The notes under the pieces are model-generated. The model was not told where the DNA came from. It saw only the letters and a list, made by a program, of their open reading frames with translations, and made no database searches. From assembly GCA_026985075.1 (NCBI GenBank), contig JALSQX010000060.1, forward strand, positions 62,001-126,000: a stretch of DNA of 64,000 bases. Direction: 5' to 3'. The position numbers were made by a program, and so were the translations under genes. This document shows positions 43,330 to 51,997 of this stretch, in pieces (the stretch's first letter is position 1; every line of letters starts with the position of its first letter). Source of the stretch: Blastocatellia bacterium. GTDB lineage: Bacteria > Acidobacteriota > Blastocatellia > HR10 > J050.

Positions 43330-44727
43330 TCAGTAATGCCATGAGTCTTTAAATTCTGGAAGTCGATGTCCGATGACTTGCTCCACGCATGTCAAGGCGG
43401 CTCGAGCCGCCCGGTCGACGCCGATACCCCGTGAGCGGAATGTCTCGGAGGCCATCAACAGCCCATCGACGTTGGGGACCACATAGTCAGGTCGGTATCG
43501 TCCCACGAGGCACGGCTTCTGAATCACGCCGAATGGTGGATTGCCCACGAGATGACGCCGCTTCCAAATGATATTCTTCGGCGTGAAGGTCTTCGGATAC
43601 ATCACGGCTAAGTCTCTCTCCGCCTCCTCGAACTTCTGCTCGATCCATTCGCGACGGCGAAGCCCTTGGAAGGCAAATCCGCAGTTGAAAAGATGGCAGC
43701 CATCGGGCGCCGTCGAGGGATCCATGCCCGAGGTCAAGAACGCCCAACCTGGCAACCGAGTATGGGGTGCCTCGAACCAGACGGCCAACTCGGTCAGATC
43801 TGTACCCGTATAGATCGGCTCGTGCGTCGCGACATAAAACCCAAGCCAGCATACCTTGAAGTGATCCTGTGCTAGCGTCTTGATCTGCGCCACATACCAA
43901 TCGGGCAGATCTTGCTCGCGCACTACTGAGAGAACGTTCCAAACTGGCAAGGTAGAGATGACGCACTCCGTCTCTACGATCTCGTAATTGAACGCCTCGG
44001 TGGGAATGGCCTTGTCAACCGGCTCCAAGGCCACACCCACGACGCGTCCCCGCTCGATGATGACTCGCTGGGCTTGCGTCCGGAGGCGAATCTCGCATCC
44101 GTTCTCCACGACCGAATCGGCGAGCGTCTGAAAGAGCCCATCCCAACCACCCACCGGCCAAAATGAATAACCGGCAGTTCGTTTCTCCTGATAATGCATC
44201 TTGCGAACATAGAGATTATCGCTAGCTGAGTGATCGTACCAGTGCTCGGTCAGGCATTCAGCCATAGCCACGTATTCGAACAACTCGATGACACCCTCGC
44301 TCTGCGTATGCTGCAACAACCAATGGCGCAGCGGTGCGTGATCCCACTGATCGAGTTGATCGAACTCAATGTCACAAAGAATAGTAATGACCTTCTTCAA
44401 CTCTCCTTTATCGACCTGATAGCGCTCCTGAATGGGGCGCCACTTCCCCAATTGATTATCCCAAAAAGGGAGTCCTCGATTCACCGTCCCATGCTCCAAC
44501 TTCTTGCCCAGAAACTCGAAGATCTTCGTGATCCCGGAGCCACTGTCTTCAAGTAAGTGCCCCCCCAGATTGAGTCGATATCCATTGTGAGGGATCGCCA
44601 TAGCCCGTCCCCCCAGATACTTGTCGCGATCCACGATCAAGACTTTCCTGCCCAGCTTAGCCAGCAAAGCGCCGGCGGTCAATCCAGCAGCTCCAGCGCC
44701 AATGATGACGACATCGTATTTAGCCAT
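43330..44727 (-). CDS. FAD-dependent oxidoreductase (CrtI/phytoene desaturase-like)
   Basis: 465 residues. The FAD-binding N terminus is KYDVVIIGAGAAGLTAG followed by VLIVDRDKYLGGRAMAI. GYRLNLGGHLLED is typical of the CrtI/protoporphyrinogen-oxidase group, and the C-terminal FAD block VDGLLMASETFRSRGIGVDRA is present. The group desaturates or isomerises polycyclic or isoprenoid substrates. Here it sits between acyl-CoA dehydrogenase and IpdA-like genes, so desaturation of a ring is plausible. The ATG at 44727 has GGAGGTCATCG upstream. An upstream extension would run into the preceding gene. Confidence 0.87.
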   Translation of the reverse strand: MAKYDVVIIGAGAAGLTAGALLAKLGRKVLIVDRDKYLGGRAMAIPHNGYRLNLGGHLLEDSGSGITKIFEFLGKKLEHGTVNRGLPFWDNQLGKWRPIQERYQVDKGELKKVITILCDIEFDQLDQWDHAPLRHWLLQHTQSEGVIELFEYVAMAECLTEHWYDHSASDNLYVRKMHYQEKRTAGYSFWPVGGWDGLFQTLADSVVENGCEIRLRTQAQRVIIERGRVVGVALEPVDKAIPTEAFNYEIVETECVISTLPVWNVLSVVREQDLPDWYVAQIKTLAQDHFKVCWLGFYVATHEPIYTGTDLTELAVWFEAPHTRLPGWAFLTSGMDPSTAPDGCHLFNCGFAFQGLRRREWIEQKFEEAERDLAVMYPKTFTPKNIIWKRRHLVGNPPFGVIQKPCLVGRYRPDYVVPNVDGLLMASETFRSRGIGVDRAARAALTCVEQVIGHRLPEFKDSWHY

Positions 44728-44746
44728 CGATGACCTCCGGATACGG

Positions 44747-45898
44747 TTATTGTCGAAAGCCGAGAGTATATTCGGCAATCAGCGCGCGATGGATTTGATT
44801 AGTTCCCTCAATGATCTGAAAGACTTTGGCATCGCGATAGTACCGACTGACCGGGTATTCGGGTGAACAGCCATAAGCGCCAAAGATCTGCACGGCATGA
44901 GTGGCGGCCATGAGAGCGACATCCGTGGCCACCATCTTGGCAATGGATGCTTCTCGGCGCGCTCGCTCCACCCCTTGATCTTTGAGCCAAGCGAGCCGAT
45001 AGGTGAGAAACCGGGCACTTTCGATTCCCGTCACCATGTCAGTGATCATTGATTGAATGAGCTGAAATCGCCCGATTGGTTGATCGAAGACGATCCGGTC
45101 TCGGGCATACGTGATGACCTCGTCCAAGCACGCCTGAGCCATCCCGACAGCGCGCGCAGCGACGCCCAAGCGACCATTCTCGACCGCACACATGGCCACT
45201 TTAAACCCCTCACCTTCAGCCCCGACGCGGTTTTTCGCTGGCACACGGCAATCTTGAAACACGATATCGCCAGTGCAGAGAGGACGGAATCCCAGCTTAT
45301 TCTTGTAAGGGTGGAACGACATGCCCGGCGTATCCCGCTCGATAATGAAGGCACAGATCCCTTTATGCTTGAGACGACGATCGAGCGTGGCGAACGTCAA
45401 TACCCAATCGGCCACATCGAGGAAACTGATCCATGCTTTGCTCCCGTTGAGGACATACTCATTCCCATCACGCCGAGCCGTCGTACGCATTGCGGCGACA
45501 TCAGTTCCTGAGCCAGGTTCAGTCACGCCAGTGGCGGCGAAGGCCTCGCCGCGAGCCAGGGGTCGAAGATATTTTCGTTTCTGCTCCTCCGTGCCATATC
45601 GCAAAATCGCCGAACCCGCCAGGCCACTGGGAAATGAGAGCGCGCAGCCGATGATTTGGCATACGCGCGAGATTTCCTCGATGATGAGCGTGTAGGTCAG
45701 ATAATCGAGCCCAGCGCCACCATACTCGGGTGGGACCACGCCTCCCATGTAGCCGTGTTTAGCTGCCTCTTTGACGAGTTCGATGGGAAACCGCTCCTGC
45801 TGATCGTACTCCATGACATGAGGTGCGATCTCCCGCTGAGCGAACTCGCGCACGGCTTTCCGGATCTGTTGCTGTTCTTCGCTGAGACTGAAATCCAT
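44747..45898 (-). CDS. Acyl-CoA dehydrogenase
   Basis: 383 residues. FAATGVTEPGSGTDVAAMRT and LNGSKAWISFLDVADWVL form the active-site loops. YPVSRYYRDAKVFQIIEGTNQIHR near the end contains the catalytic glutamate (IIEGTN) expected of short/medium-chain enzymes. It starts MDFSLSEEQQQIRKAVREFA, the standard opening. It should introduce a 2,3-double bond in an acyl-CoA and pass electrons to ETF. It lies between the DUF35 genes and the CrtI-like flavoprotein. Confidence 0.95.
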   Translation of the reverse strand: MDFSLSEEQQQIRKAVREFAQREIAPHVMEYDQQERFPIELVKEAAKHGYMGGVVPPEYGGAGLDYLTYTLIIEEISRVCQIIGCALSFPSGLAGSAILRYGTEEQKRKYLRPLARGEAFAATGVTEPGSGTDVAAMRTTARRDGNEYVLNGSKAWISFLDVADWVLTFATLDRRLKHKGICAFIIERDTPGMSFHPYKNKLGFRPLCTGDIVFQDCRVPAKNRVGAEGEGFKVAMCAVENGRLGVAARAVGMAQACLDEVITYARDRIVFDQPIGRFQLIQSMITDMVTGIESARFLTYRLAWLKDQGVERARREASIAKMVATDVALMAATHAVQIFGAYGCSPEYPVSRYYRDAKVFQIIEGTNQIHRALIAEYTLGFRQ

Positions 45899-45918
45899 AA
45901 CAACCTCTTCCCGGATGC

Positions 45919-46356
45919 CTATGTGAGGGGAGCGAAGTGAGAAATGGCAAGAATGCTCGCGGGACGCTCATCGCGCCATACAGCCCGAACGCGGGTGACC
46001 CTCTCCACCTCAGAGGGATCAACGTCACCGATGAGATGCACCAGATTCGTATCGGCCCCGTCAAGTCGAATCAATCCTAAGATGAGTGGTGAACGATCCG
46101 GATGTTCGGGCAAGGGGCGTTGTATGATAGTATAACTTATCAGTTCCCCCAGAGGAGGTAACTGACACCACCTGTCGATGCCCCGCCAGCAACGTCCGCA
46201 GAAATTGAGCGGTGGAAGATAAACTCGACCACAAGATGCGCAACGGGTGGCCCAGATCTCACCTCGGGCCAGCCCTTCCAAGAAGCGAGTCAACGCTCGC
46301 CCTGCTGTGTACATGAAGGGAATTTTAATCCTCTGATGCACAACCCATTCATCCAT
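45919..46356 (-). CDS. DUF35 OB-fold/zinc-ribbon protein (second of two)
   Basis: 145 residues. The zinc ribbon is CASCGRVYLPPLNFCGRC (about residues 38-55), followed by an OB-fold with LGLIRLDGADTNLVHLIG. DUF35 proteins bind acyl-CoA and work as partners of thiolase-like proteins, for example ChsH2 with the aldolase Ltp2 in steroid side-chain cleavage. It follows the other DUF35 gene by one base. With two DUF35 and two thiolase-like genes, a pairwise arrangement is likely. Confidence 0.9.
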   Translation of the reverse strand: MDEWVVHQRIKIPFMYTAGRALTRFLEGLARGEIWATRCASCGRVYLPPLNFCGRCWRGIDRWCQLPPLGELISYTIIQRPLPEHPDRSPLILGLIRLDGADTNLVHLIGDVDPSEVERVTRVRAVWRDERPASILAISHFAPLT

Positions 46357-46357
46357 T

Positions 46358-46831
46358 TCATTTCCCTACGAGGCGAAAGTATTTAATGTCGTGATGCAGC
46401 GAGCCTGTACGCGGCTCACGAAAGACGGCTTTAACGCGTTGCCCCACGCGCAGTTTCTTTTCATCCGTTTCATCCACGAAGTGATAAATACTCGTTGAGG
46501 CCCCATCGAGCCGGATAATGGCAAATCCATAGGGCACAGGCCGCTGCTCACCTGTCATAGGGTCAATGAAGGGAAGATGAACCACAGTACAGCCGACAAT
46601 AATCCCTTCATCGCTCAAAGGAACCCAATCCTTCAACTCCTTATAACAGATCCCGCAGACCGGGCGGGGCGGCAGATACACGCGGTGGCAACCAGAACAA
46701 CGCATACCCATGATACGCCCAGCCTCTTTCAATTCGGTGAAGAATCGGGTCGCCAATTCACCAGCGGCATAGTGATATTCAATATCCAAGAGATATTGGA
46801 CTCGTTGTGTCTCGTCGTCCTTTTTAGTCAT
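46358..46831 (-). CDS. DUF35 OB-fold/zinc-ribbon protein (first of two)
   Basis: 157 residues. The zinc ribbon CSGCHRVYLPPRPVCGIC lies at about residues 44-61, then GCTVVHLPFIDP and FAIIRLDGASTSIYHFVDE of the OB-fold. The N-terminal helix (ELATRFFTELKEAG) is typical of DUF35 proteins that bind thiolase partners. Its ATG overlaps the stop of the thiolase-like gene (ATGA), implying equal production with it. It is paralogous to the next DUF35 gene and to the tail of the fusion at 31.8-33.2 kb. Confidence 0.9.
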   Translation of the reverse strand: MTKKDDETQRVQYLLDIEYHYAAGELATRFFTELKEAGRIMGMRCSGCHRVYLPPRPVCGICYKELKDWVPLSDEGIIVGCTVVHLPFIDPMTGEQRPVPYGFAIIRLDGASTSIYHFVDETDEKKLRVGQRVKAVFREPRTGSLHHDIKYFRLVGK

Positions 46832-47988
46832 AGGTCTCGACTCAAAATCATCACATCGGTCCAGGCATTCCCACCATATCCTGTAGCTAAGGCTGTCCGG
46901 ACGCCATCTATCTGACGTTTCCCCGCTTTACCCATAACCTGCAGGGCTGCCTCAGCCACACGAATGAGCGCCGTGGCACCAATTGGATTCGTAGACAGTA
47001 CACCACCAGAAGGATTCACCGGTAATTCTCCTGTCATCTCAGTCACACCCGCATCGATGAGTTTCCCGCCCTCGCCCCGCTCGCAAAATCCCAGATTCTC
47101 ATACATCGCCAGTTCGGCGAACGAGGCAACCTCATAAATTTCAGCCACGTCGAGCTCCTTGCGCGGATTAGTAATTCCCGCGTAAGCATAAGCCCGCCGT
47201 GACGCAGCAACTTGACTCCGCATGGCCGCAAGCCGCTTCGGACTATCTCCCATGTACTGCTGCTCATGTGCCGTCGCTACAGCTTTAATCCAAGCTGGTC
47301 GAGGAGCCAACTGCTTGGCGCGTGATTCTTCGGCGAAGACGACGGCACAGGCCCCGTCCGACTGAGGGCACATGTCTAACAACTTGACCGGGTAGGCCAG
47401 CATGCGAGACTTCAACACATCCTCAACGGTGATATCAGGCATCTGCAGATGAGCATACTCATTGTTGCACGCATTCCGTCGAGCTTTAACGGCGACCTTG
47501 GCTGCTTGTTCCTCAGTCACTCCACTGTCATGTATGTATGTGCTCGCCATAACAGCGAAGTTACCGACAGCACCGGCCATGATCGCTCGTTCCCAAATGG
47601 GATCTCCCACGGTGGTGATCGCCGTCTGTGTGTGTCCCTCCGATTGCTTTTCAAAGCCGATAGCCAACACGACATCATAGATACCGCTCGCCACGTAGTA
47701 ATATGCGGCGATGGCCGTTGTGGTCCCCACCGTGCCTCCAGTATTGAATTTCACTGACGGCTTCAAGTACCCCCCCCATCCTTCAACAGCCCAGAGCTCG
47801 GGGAACAAGAATCCCTCGAATGGCTCCATATTGCCGATCACCACGGCATCTATGTCCTTCATGCGAATATCTGCCTCTTCCAATGCTCTGGTGACTGCTT
47901 CAGTGATGAGCTCGCGGACATTCACATCACGACGTTTCGCTCTATGTTTCGTCTGTCCCGTAGAAATGATGGCTACTCGTCTAGGCAT
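46828..47988 (-). CDS. Thiolase-fold protein lacking thiolase catalytic residues (Ltp2 aldolase-like)
   Basis: 386 residues, lipid-transfer/SCP-x thiolase family. Where thiolases have the cysteine (compare NFCATGTDAF at 30.6 kb) this protein reads FNTGGTVGTTTA. Where they have the first histidine it has AEIYEVASFAEL, with tyrosine. In the GHP loop it reads STNPIGATAL. This pattern matches Ltp2, a retro-aldolase in steroid side-chain degradation that uses tyrosines. A retro-aldol cleavage of a hydroxyacyl-CoA is therefore more likely than thiolysis. It is cotranscribed with DUF35 genes, as Ltp2 is. The start at 47988 is 6 bases after the next thiolase-like stop. Confidence 0.85.
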   Translation of the reverse strand: MPRRVAIISTGQTKHRAKRRDVNVRELITEAVTRALEEADIRMKDIDAVVIGNMEPFEGFLFPELWAVEGWGGYLKPSVKFNTGGTVGTTTAIAAYYYVASGIYDVVLAIGFEKQSEGHTQTAITTVGDPIWERAIMAGAVGNFAVMASTYIHDSGVTEEQAAKVAVKARRNACNNEYAHLQMPDITVEDVLKSRMLAYPVKLLDMCPQSDGACAVVFAEESRAKQLAPRPAWIKAVATAHEQQYMGDSPKRLAAMRSQVAASRRAYAYAGITNPRKELDVAEIYEVASFAELAMYENLGFCERGEGGKLIDAGVTEMTGELPVNPSGGVLSTNPIGATALIRVAEAALQVMGKAGKRQIDGVRTALATGYGGNAWTDVMILSRDL

Positions 47989-47993
47989 ATTCT

Positions 47994-49127
47994 TCACTCG
48001 CGTCGCAAAATAACAACACTTTGATTCTGCCCACAAATTCCGCCCGCCCCATGAGCCAGAGCAGTTTGTGCTCCGTGAACCTGATGCTCTCCAGCCTGGT
48101 CAGTCAATTGAAGATAAGCTTCCACAACGCGCACCAATCCGCTCACGGTGACCGGGTTACCACAGAGCGGTCCCCCAGAAGGATTGATGGGCAACCGTCC
48201 GCCGATCTCACAATCTCCGCGAGCCAGCATATCTTGAGGGGCCTCGCTCAATCCGAGTGCCTCCATAGCCATCAACTCCTCGTAGGCATAGCGGGCCGAG
48301 ATTTCAGCCACATCGATCTCATGCGCGGGATATTCAATGCCGGCCATACGGTAGGCTCGGGATGCGGCTTGGCGCAGGGCTTTCGCCTCTCCTAGTTCTC
48401 GATCCGTCCAATAGGCATCCGTCGCATTCCCCATCCCAATGATAAAAACGGGATGATCGGTGACGGTTCGAGCCTTTGATTCGCTGGCCAACAGGAGAGC
48501 ACAGGCTCCATCTGACTGGGGAGCTGCTTCCAGTTCGTGGATAGGATCGGCGAGGATGGGCGAGTTCAAAACATCGGTTATGGTGAAATCCCCGGCTCGC
48601 TGCGCAAAGGGATTTTTCTTCGCATGCCGATGATTTTTCACCGCTACGGCGGCGATATCCTCAGCCGCGAGCCCTCTTAGCCTCATGTACCGCCGCGCTT
48701 GCAAGGCCGCCGCCGTCACATCGTCTAATCCTAAGTGGCGTTGGGTAAAAGGATCGAACATCAGATTCGTAATGGCATGCGGCGTGCCCTCGGACTCCTT
48801 GCAGTGAGCCACAACAAGAGTCAGCGTGTATTCGCCAGACATGATTCGTGCCGCTCCATAGAGCAGCGCTTGAAGGCCATCGGCAGCAACTTTGGCCTCG
48901 GCATTTAAATACCCTCCGACCACTTCGTTGATCGTCATTCCCGAAATCGTCCGGCCATCCCAGGCATCCTGTGATGCCGTGACAATGCTCCTGATCTCTT
49001 TCATCGAGACGCCGGTCTTATGAAGCAGCTCTCGTACGACCATGTACACGAGCTCATTGATAGCCAGCGAGGCTATGCGCTCCTCAAACCGGGTTTGCGC
49101 CACTCCGACGATACTGACTTTTGTCAT
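47994..49127 (-). CDS. Second thiolase-fold protein lacking catalytic residues
   Basis: 377 residues, related to the following gene. The cysteine position reads EAKVAADGLQALLYG, the histidine region AEISARYAYEELMAM, and the GHP loop CGNPVTVSGLVRV, so all three thiolase residues are replaced. It keeps the family frame: a C-terminal INPSGGPLCGNP and ALAHGAGGICGQNQ. It is likely the partner of the other thiolase-like protein, either as a second aldolase-type subunit or as a non-catalytic one. Its ATG overlaps the enoyl-CoA hydratase stop. Each of the two might bind one of the two DUF35 proteins. Confidence 0.83.
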   Translation of the reverse strand: MTKVSIVGVAQTRFEERIASLAINELVYMVVRELLHKTGVSMKEIRSIVTASQDAWDGRTISGMTINEVVGGYLNAEAKVAADGLQALLYGAARIMSGEYTLTLVVAHCKESEGTPHAITNLMFDPFTQRHLGLDDVTAAALQARRYMRLRGLAAEDIAAVAVKNHRHAKKNPFAQRAGDFTITDVLNSPILADPIHELEAAPQSDGACALLLASESKARTVTDHPVFIIGMGNATDAYWTDRELGEAKALRQAASRAYRMAGIEYPAHEIDVAEISARYAYEELMAMEALGLSEAPQDMLARGDCEIGGRLPINPSGGPLCGNPVTVSGLVRVVEAYLQLTDQAGEHQVHGAQTALAHGAGGICGQNQSVVILRRE

Positions 49128-49915
49128 CGTCCCTTCCATCGCGGCTCTCGCTTCTCCAAAAATGCGGAAATCCCTTCCCGCGCATCTTCAGAGAGGACTG
49201 CCTTAGTGCAGTATTTCTTCTCCATCTGCAACCCCAACATCAAATCGACATCGAATGATTCAACCAAACACTGCTTGATCGCCTGCAAGGCAACAGGTGC
49301 TTGCCCGGCCAATCTCTCGGCGAAGGATACAGTTTCCTCAATCGTCTTGTCAGGGGGACAGGCTCGCGTGACGAGTCCAATCTGTTCGGCGCGCGTTGCG
49401 TCTAATCGCTCGCCTGTCATCATCAACTCAGCCGCGCGTTCTCGTCCAATCAACCGCGGCAGTCTCTGCGTTCCACCTCCACCAGGAATAATCCCCAGGT
49501 TGATCTCCGGTAATCCAATCCTCGGCTCACCTGTTGACATGAAGCGAAAATCTAAAGTGAGGACAAACTCACAGCCACCGCCCAATGCATGACCGGTGAT
49601 CGCCGCAAGTGTAGGTTTCCTAATGCGTTCGATGCGATTGAATGTGGTGTGAACCGTGTCAATCTTCTGCTCGATAAACTCGCGTTCAAACCGATAATTC
49701 TTCATCTGTTTGATATCGGCTCCGGCCATGAAGATCTTTTCCAAGCCGCTGAGGAAGACAATAACCCGGGTTGATTCATCAGCATCCAGCTGTTCACTCA
49801 CCCGCACGAGTTCATCGTAGAGGTCGTTATCAAGAGCATTAACGGGGGGCTTTTTAATGGTTACACGCGCAACCCCGCCTCGCTTCTCTACTCGTAAGAA
49901 TGCGTACTCTGACAT
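49124..49915 (-). CDS. Enoyl-CoA hydratase/isomerase (crotonase family)
   Basis: 263 residues. FMAGADIKQMKN supplies the oxyanion hole, GHALGGGCEFVLTLDFRFM and LPEINLGIIPGGGGTQRLPRL follow. Glutamates are present in both catalytic positions, so hydration of 2-enoyl-CoA is likely. In this operon it would make the hydroxyacyl-CoA that the aldolase-type thiolase-fold proteins could cleave. The start overlaps the amidohydrolase stop by one base (TAATG). Confidence 0.93.
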   Translation of the reverse strand: MSEYAFLRVEKRGGVARVTIKKPPVNALDNDLYDELVRVSEQLDADESTRVIVFLSGLEKIFMAGADIKQMKNYRFEREFIEQKIDTVHTTFNRIERIRKPTLAAITGHALGGGCEFVLTLDFRFMSTGEPRIGLPEINLGIIPGGGGTQRLPRLIGRERAAELMMTGERLDATRAEQIGLVTRACPPDKTIEETVSFAERLAGQAPVALQAIKQCLVESFDVDLMLGLQMEKKYCTKAVLSEDAREGISAFLEKREPRWKGR

Positions 49916-50796
49916 TACGTCGTGCCCTCCAAAGATCCGTTCTTATCCTCGAATTTGAAGACGCTCACCGCCGTATTACGCAATAGCGCCTCCTTGGCCT
50001 GTGGTTTGAGTTCTAACTGTTCGATTTGCTCTAGACTTTCTTCGTGAAGGATGAGGGGATAGTCGGTTCCCCACATCACCTTACCAATGCCTCGGGAGTT
50101 GATGAAATGCACTAGTGATTGATCCCAATACTTCGGCGCATGACCACTCACCGCGATGTAGACGTTAGGATGTTTCCACGCCAAGGCGATCAATTCTTCC
50201 ACCCAAGGCCAACCGGTATGTGCGCCGATCAGTCTTAACTCCGGAAAGTAAAGGGCAATATCATCCAAGAGAAGTGGGCGCCCACAAGCACTGGGCATGA
50301 ATTCGGCCGAATGTCCAGTCTGAATCATCACCGGTACGTCCAATTCCGCGCACTTGGCGTAAAATGGATACCACTCGGCGCTGTTAATGGGAATGCCGAA
50401 CCCATAGGGATGGATATGCGCCCCGCGAAATCCGTAGTCTTTGATAGCCCGCTCAAGCTTACGCACACCTTCCATCCGTTCGAACGGATTGATGCCGGCT
50501 AATCCAATAATACGATCGGGATAGGCGTTCACTAACTCAGCAATGTCCTCATAAGAAAAATCAGCCCCCATCTTGTTCTTGCGAAAAAAGGCCTGCTTGA
50601 GTGCGGGAACACAGACTTTCTCAATACCCAACGCATCCATCTTCGCGATGAACTCGTCCGGCTCGTAGCCTCTCATATTCGCCCGGCGTCCCCACTGGAT
50701 GCCCATCATGAAGTAGACCTCTTCATTATCTAGGAAGAGATGCTTAATGCCCGCTGGCGTAAAGGGATTGCACCAAACGTCAATGACTCCTTTCAT
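49915..50796 (-). CDS. Amidohydrolase 2 (ACMSD-like) family protein, N-terminal HxH missing
   Basis: 293 residues. Family residues: GAHIHPYGFGIPINS, LIGAHTGWPWVEEL, KVMWGTDYPLI with the aspartate, and NTAVSVFKF at the end. The usual start DxHxH that binds the metal is IDVWCNPF here, so two metal ligands are absent. ACMSD-like members decarboxylate or hydrolyse small acids or CoA-linked rings; without these ligands the metal site must be altered or lost. It is second in the operon after the VOC gene. GGGAGAG precedes the start at 50796. Confidence 0.8.
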   Translation of the reverse strand: MKGVIDVWCNPFTPAGIKHLFLDNEEVYFMMGIQWGRRANMRGYEPDEFIAKMDALGIEKVCVPALKQAFFRKNKMGADFSYEDIAELVNAYPDRIIGLAGINPFERMEGVRKLERAIKDYGFRGAHIHPYGFGIPINSAEWYPFYAKCAELDVPVMIQTGHSAEFMPSACGRPLLLDDIALYFPELRLIGAHTGWPWVEELIALAWKHPNVYIAVSGHAPKYWDQSLVHFINSRGIGKVMWGTDYPLILHEESLEQIEQLELKPQAKEALLRNTAVSVFKFEDKNGSLEGTT

Positions 50797-50811
50797 CTCA
50801 TCATTCTCTCC

Positions 50812-51228
50812 CTATTGGTGATCCGATTCTGGTTCCTCGACCAGCTCGATCAGAACGCCACCTGTGGACGCCGGGTCCAAAAAGGCAATTTTTCGACTAT
50901 GCAATCCCCGGCGCGGACGCTCATCCAATAACCGGACACCTTCCTGATGTAATCGTTCGAGTTCGGCCTCGATGTGATCCGTGTGGAACGAAAGATGATG
51001 CACTCCTTCTCCACGCTCTCTTAAGATGCGACCTACCCGAGATGTTTCGTCAGGTGAACTCAGGAGTTCCAGATGCACGCCATTCAGATCAAGGACGGCA
51101 ACGTCAGTCTGTGATTCATCGAGGAACTCCCGTTCGATGAGGCGCGCACCAAAAAGTTGGTGGAAGCGCTCGATGGCCTCCTCTAAGTCGGCCACTATGA
51201 TGGCGATATGATTCAGTTTCCCTATCAT
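50812..51228 (-). CDS. VOC-family protein, methylmalonyl-CoA epimerase-like
   Basis: 138 residues. Ligands: LNHIAIIVADLEEAI (His), EGVHHLSFHTDHIEA (His), and GGVLIELVEE (Glu). The length and the ELLSSPDE block match methylmalonyl-CoA epimerase more closely than glyoxalase I. It is the first gene of the large operon, and the promoter and palindrome lie only about 10-60 bases before its start. No Shine-Dalgarno site is visible in the very short leader. An epimerisation next to the thioester would fit the CoA-ester pathway. Confidence 0.88.
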   Translation of the reverse strand: MIGKLNHIAIIVADLEEAIERFHQLFGARLIEREFLDESQTDVAVLDLNGVHLELLSSPDETSRVGRILRERGEGVHHLSFHTDHIEAELERLHQEGVRLLDERPRRGLHSRKIAFLDPASTGGVLIELVEEPESDHQ

Positions 51229-51237
51229 GGTGTGTTA

Positions 51238-51285
51238 TATCAAACAAATGGTTGGTATGTTAAAGGCAAGATTTTTTATTGTCAA
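51238..51285 (-). promoter_or_regulatory. Promoter of the large operon with TetR-type operator
   Basis: Minus strand: TTGACA (51285-51280), 17 bases, TAACAT (51262-51257). An imperfect palindrome follows at 51257-51238 and covers the expected +1. In plus orientation it reads TATCAAAC, AAAT, GGTTGGTA. It matches the palindrome at 59015-59034 except for two arm positions and its centre. A bound dimer would block initiation. Confidence 0.78.
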
Positions 51286-51360
51286 GAAGAGTTCTCCTCT
51301 GATAGTCACCGTTTTCTCGGCCTCCTTCGATTATCTCCGCGATGCTTTCGCTGACCTCTC

Positions 51361-51888
51361 TCACACCTCACAAGCGTAGAAAATCTGAAACACCTCGTTG
51401 AATCTCTGAAACCCGGTTACGAGAGCGAAATAGACGCCGAGTTCCACCAGTTCACTGTCGCTGAAGTGTCGCTGCATCTGCTTAAGGAGGCTCCCTTCAA
51501 GGGATGCACGAGAACGATGCGCCATCAACTCGGCCATTCTGAGAACCGCTTTCTCGCGTGGTGAATAATCGCCCTGCTCATAGGCATCGAGTTGGTCAAT
51601 CTTCCATTGAGGAATGTTATTCCGCTTGGCCCAAGCGAGATTAGCGGCCTTTCAGTAATGACAATCATTCAACTGCGCCAACTTCAACCGGGCCAACTCC
51701 TTGATCTCGGGTTCAATCTGTCCGTTCAAGAGCACTTCATAGAACCGGTTGAACGCTTTGAACGCCTCCGGGATGTGAGCCATAACGCGGGCAAACACGG
51801 TATCACCAATCCAGGCTTCGTAGGTCTCGACAATTTCTCTCATATCGGAGGAGAGTTCCTCTATCTTCTTTAACATCACAGCTGGCAT
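51361..51888 (-). CDS. Probable selenoprotein: AhpD-like/carboxymuconolactone decarboxylase family with CxxU
   Basis: The frame from 51888 is 176 codons long with one in-frame TGA at 51654-51652 (codon 79) and the final stop at 51361. Before the TGA: AFNRFYEVLLNGQI, ELARLKLAQLNDCHY. After it, the same frame continues KAANLAWAKRNNIPQWK, YSPREKAVLRMAELM, then a family-like end. In AhpD-like proteins this place is CxxC (for example NGCHYC), so TGA replaces the second cysteine, giving NDCHYU. A hairpin at SECIS distance follows. The start has GAGGAGGATAAA. The alternative is a gene broken by a Cys-to-stop mutation. It lies in the operon with the luciferase-like genes, with an expected peroxidase or thiol-redox role. 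Confidence 0.75.
51614..51654 (-). promoter_or_regulatory. SECIS-like hairpin after in-frame UGA
   Basis: After UGA (51654-51652), a 7-base inverted repeat CGCTTGG/CCAAGCG is centred on 51630. As RNA it can form CGCUU, loop GGGCC, AAGCG. The loop begins 20 bases after the UGA, close to the 19-base distance of the GG-loop in the E. coli fdhF SECIS. Bacterial SECIS elements need a G-rich loop at about this spacing; this one fits by eye. Confidence 0.6.
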
Positions 51889-51997
51889 TTTATCCTCCTC
51901 GGCAGAAATTTCGGCTGTGAGTAAACGCGATCTCACTTATAACAACTCCATAGGCACTGCGCGGGCTGAATCTTCGCGCGGCTAATGCCATAAAGAG

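Noticed and set aside
51652-51888. A complete short gene ending at the TGA at 51652
   Set aside because: The product would end within the CxxC motif, and family homology continues in the same frame beyond the TGA.
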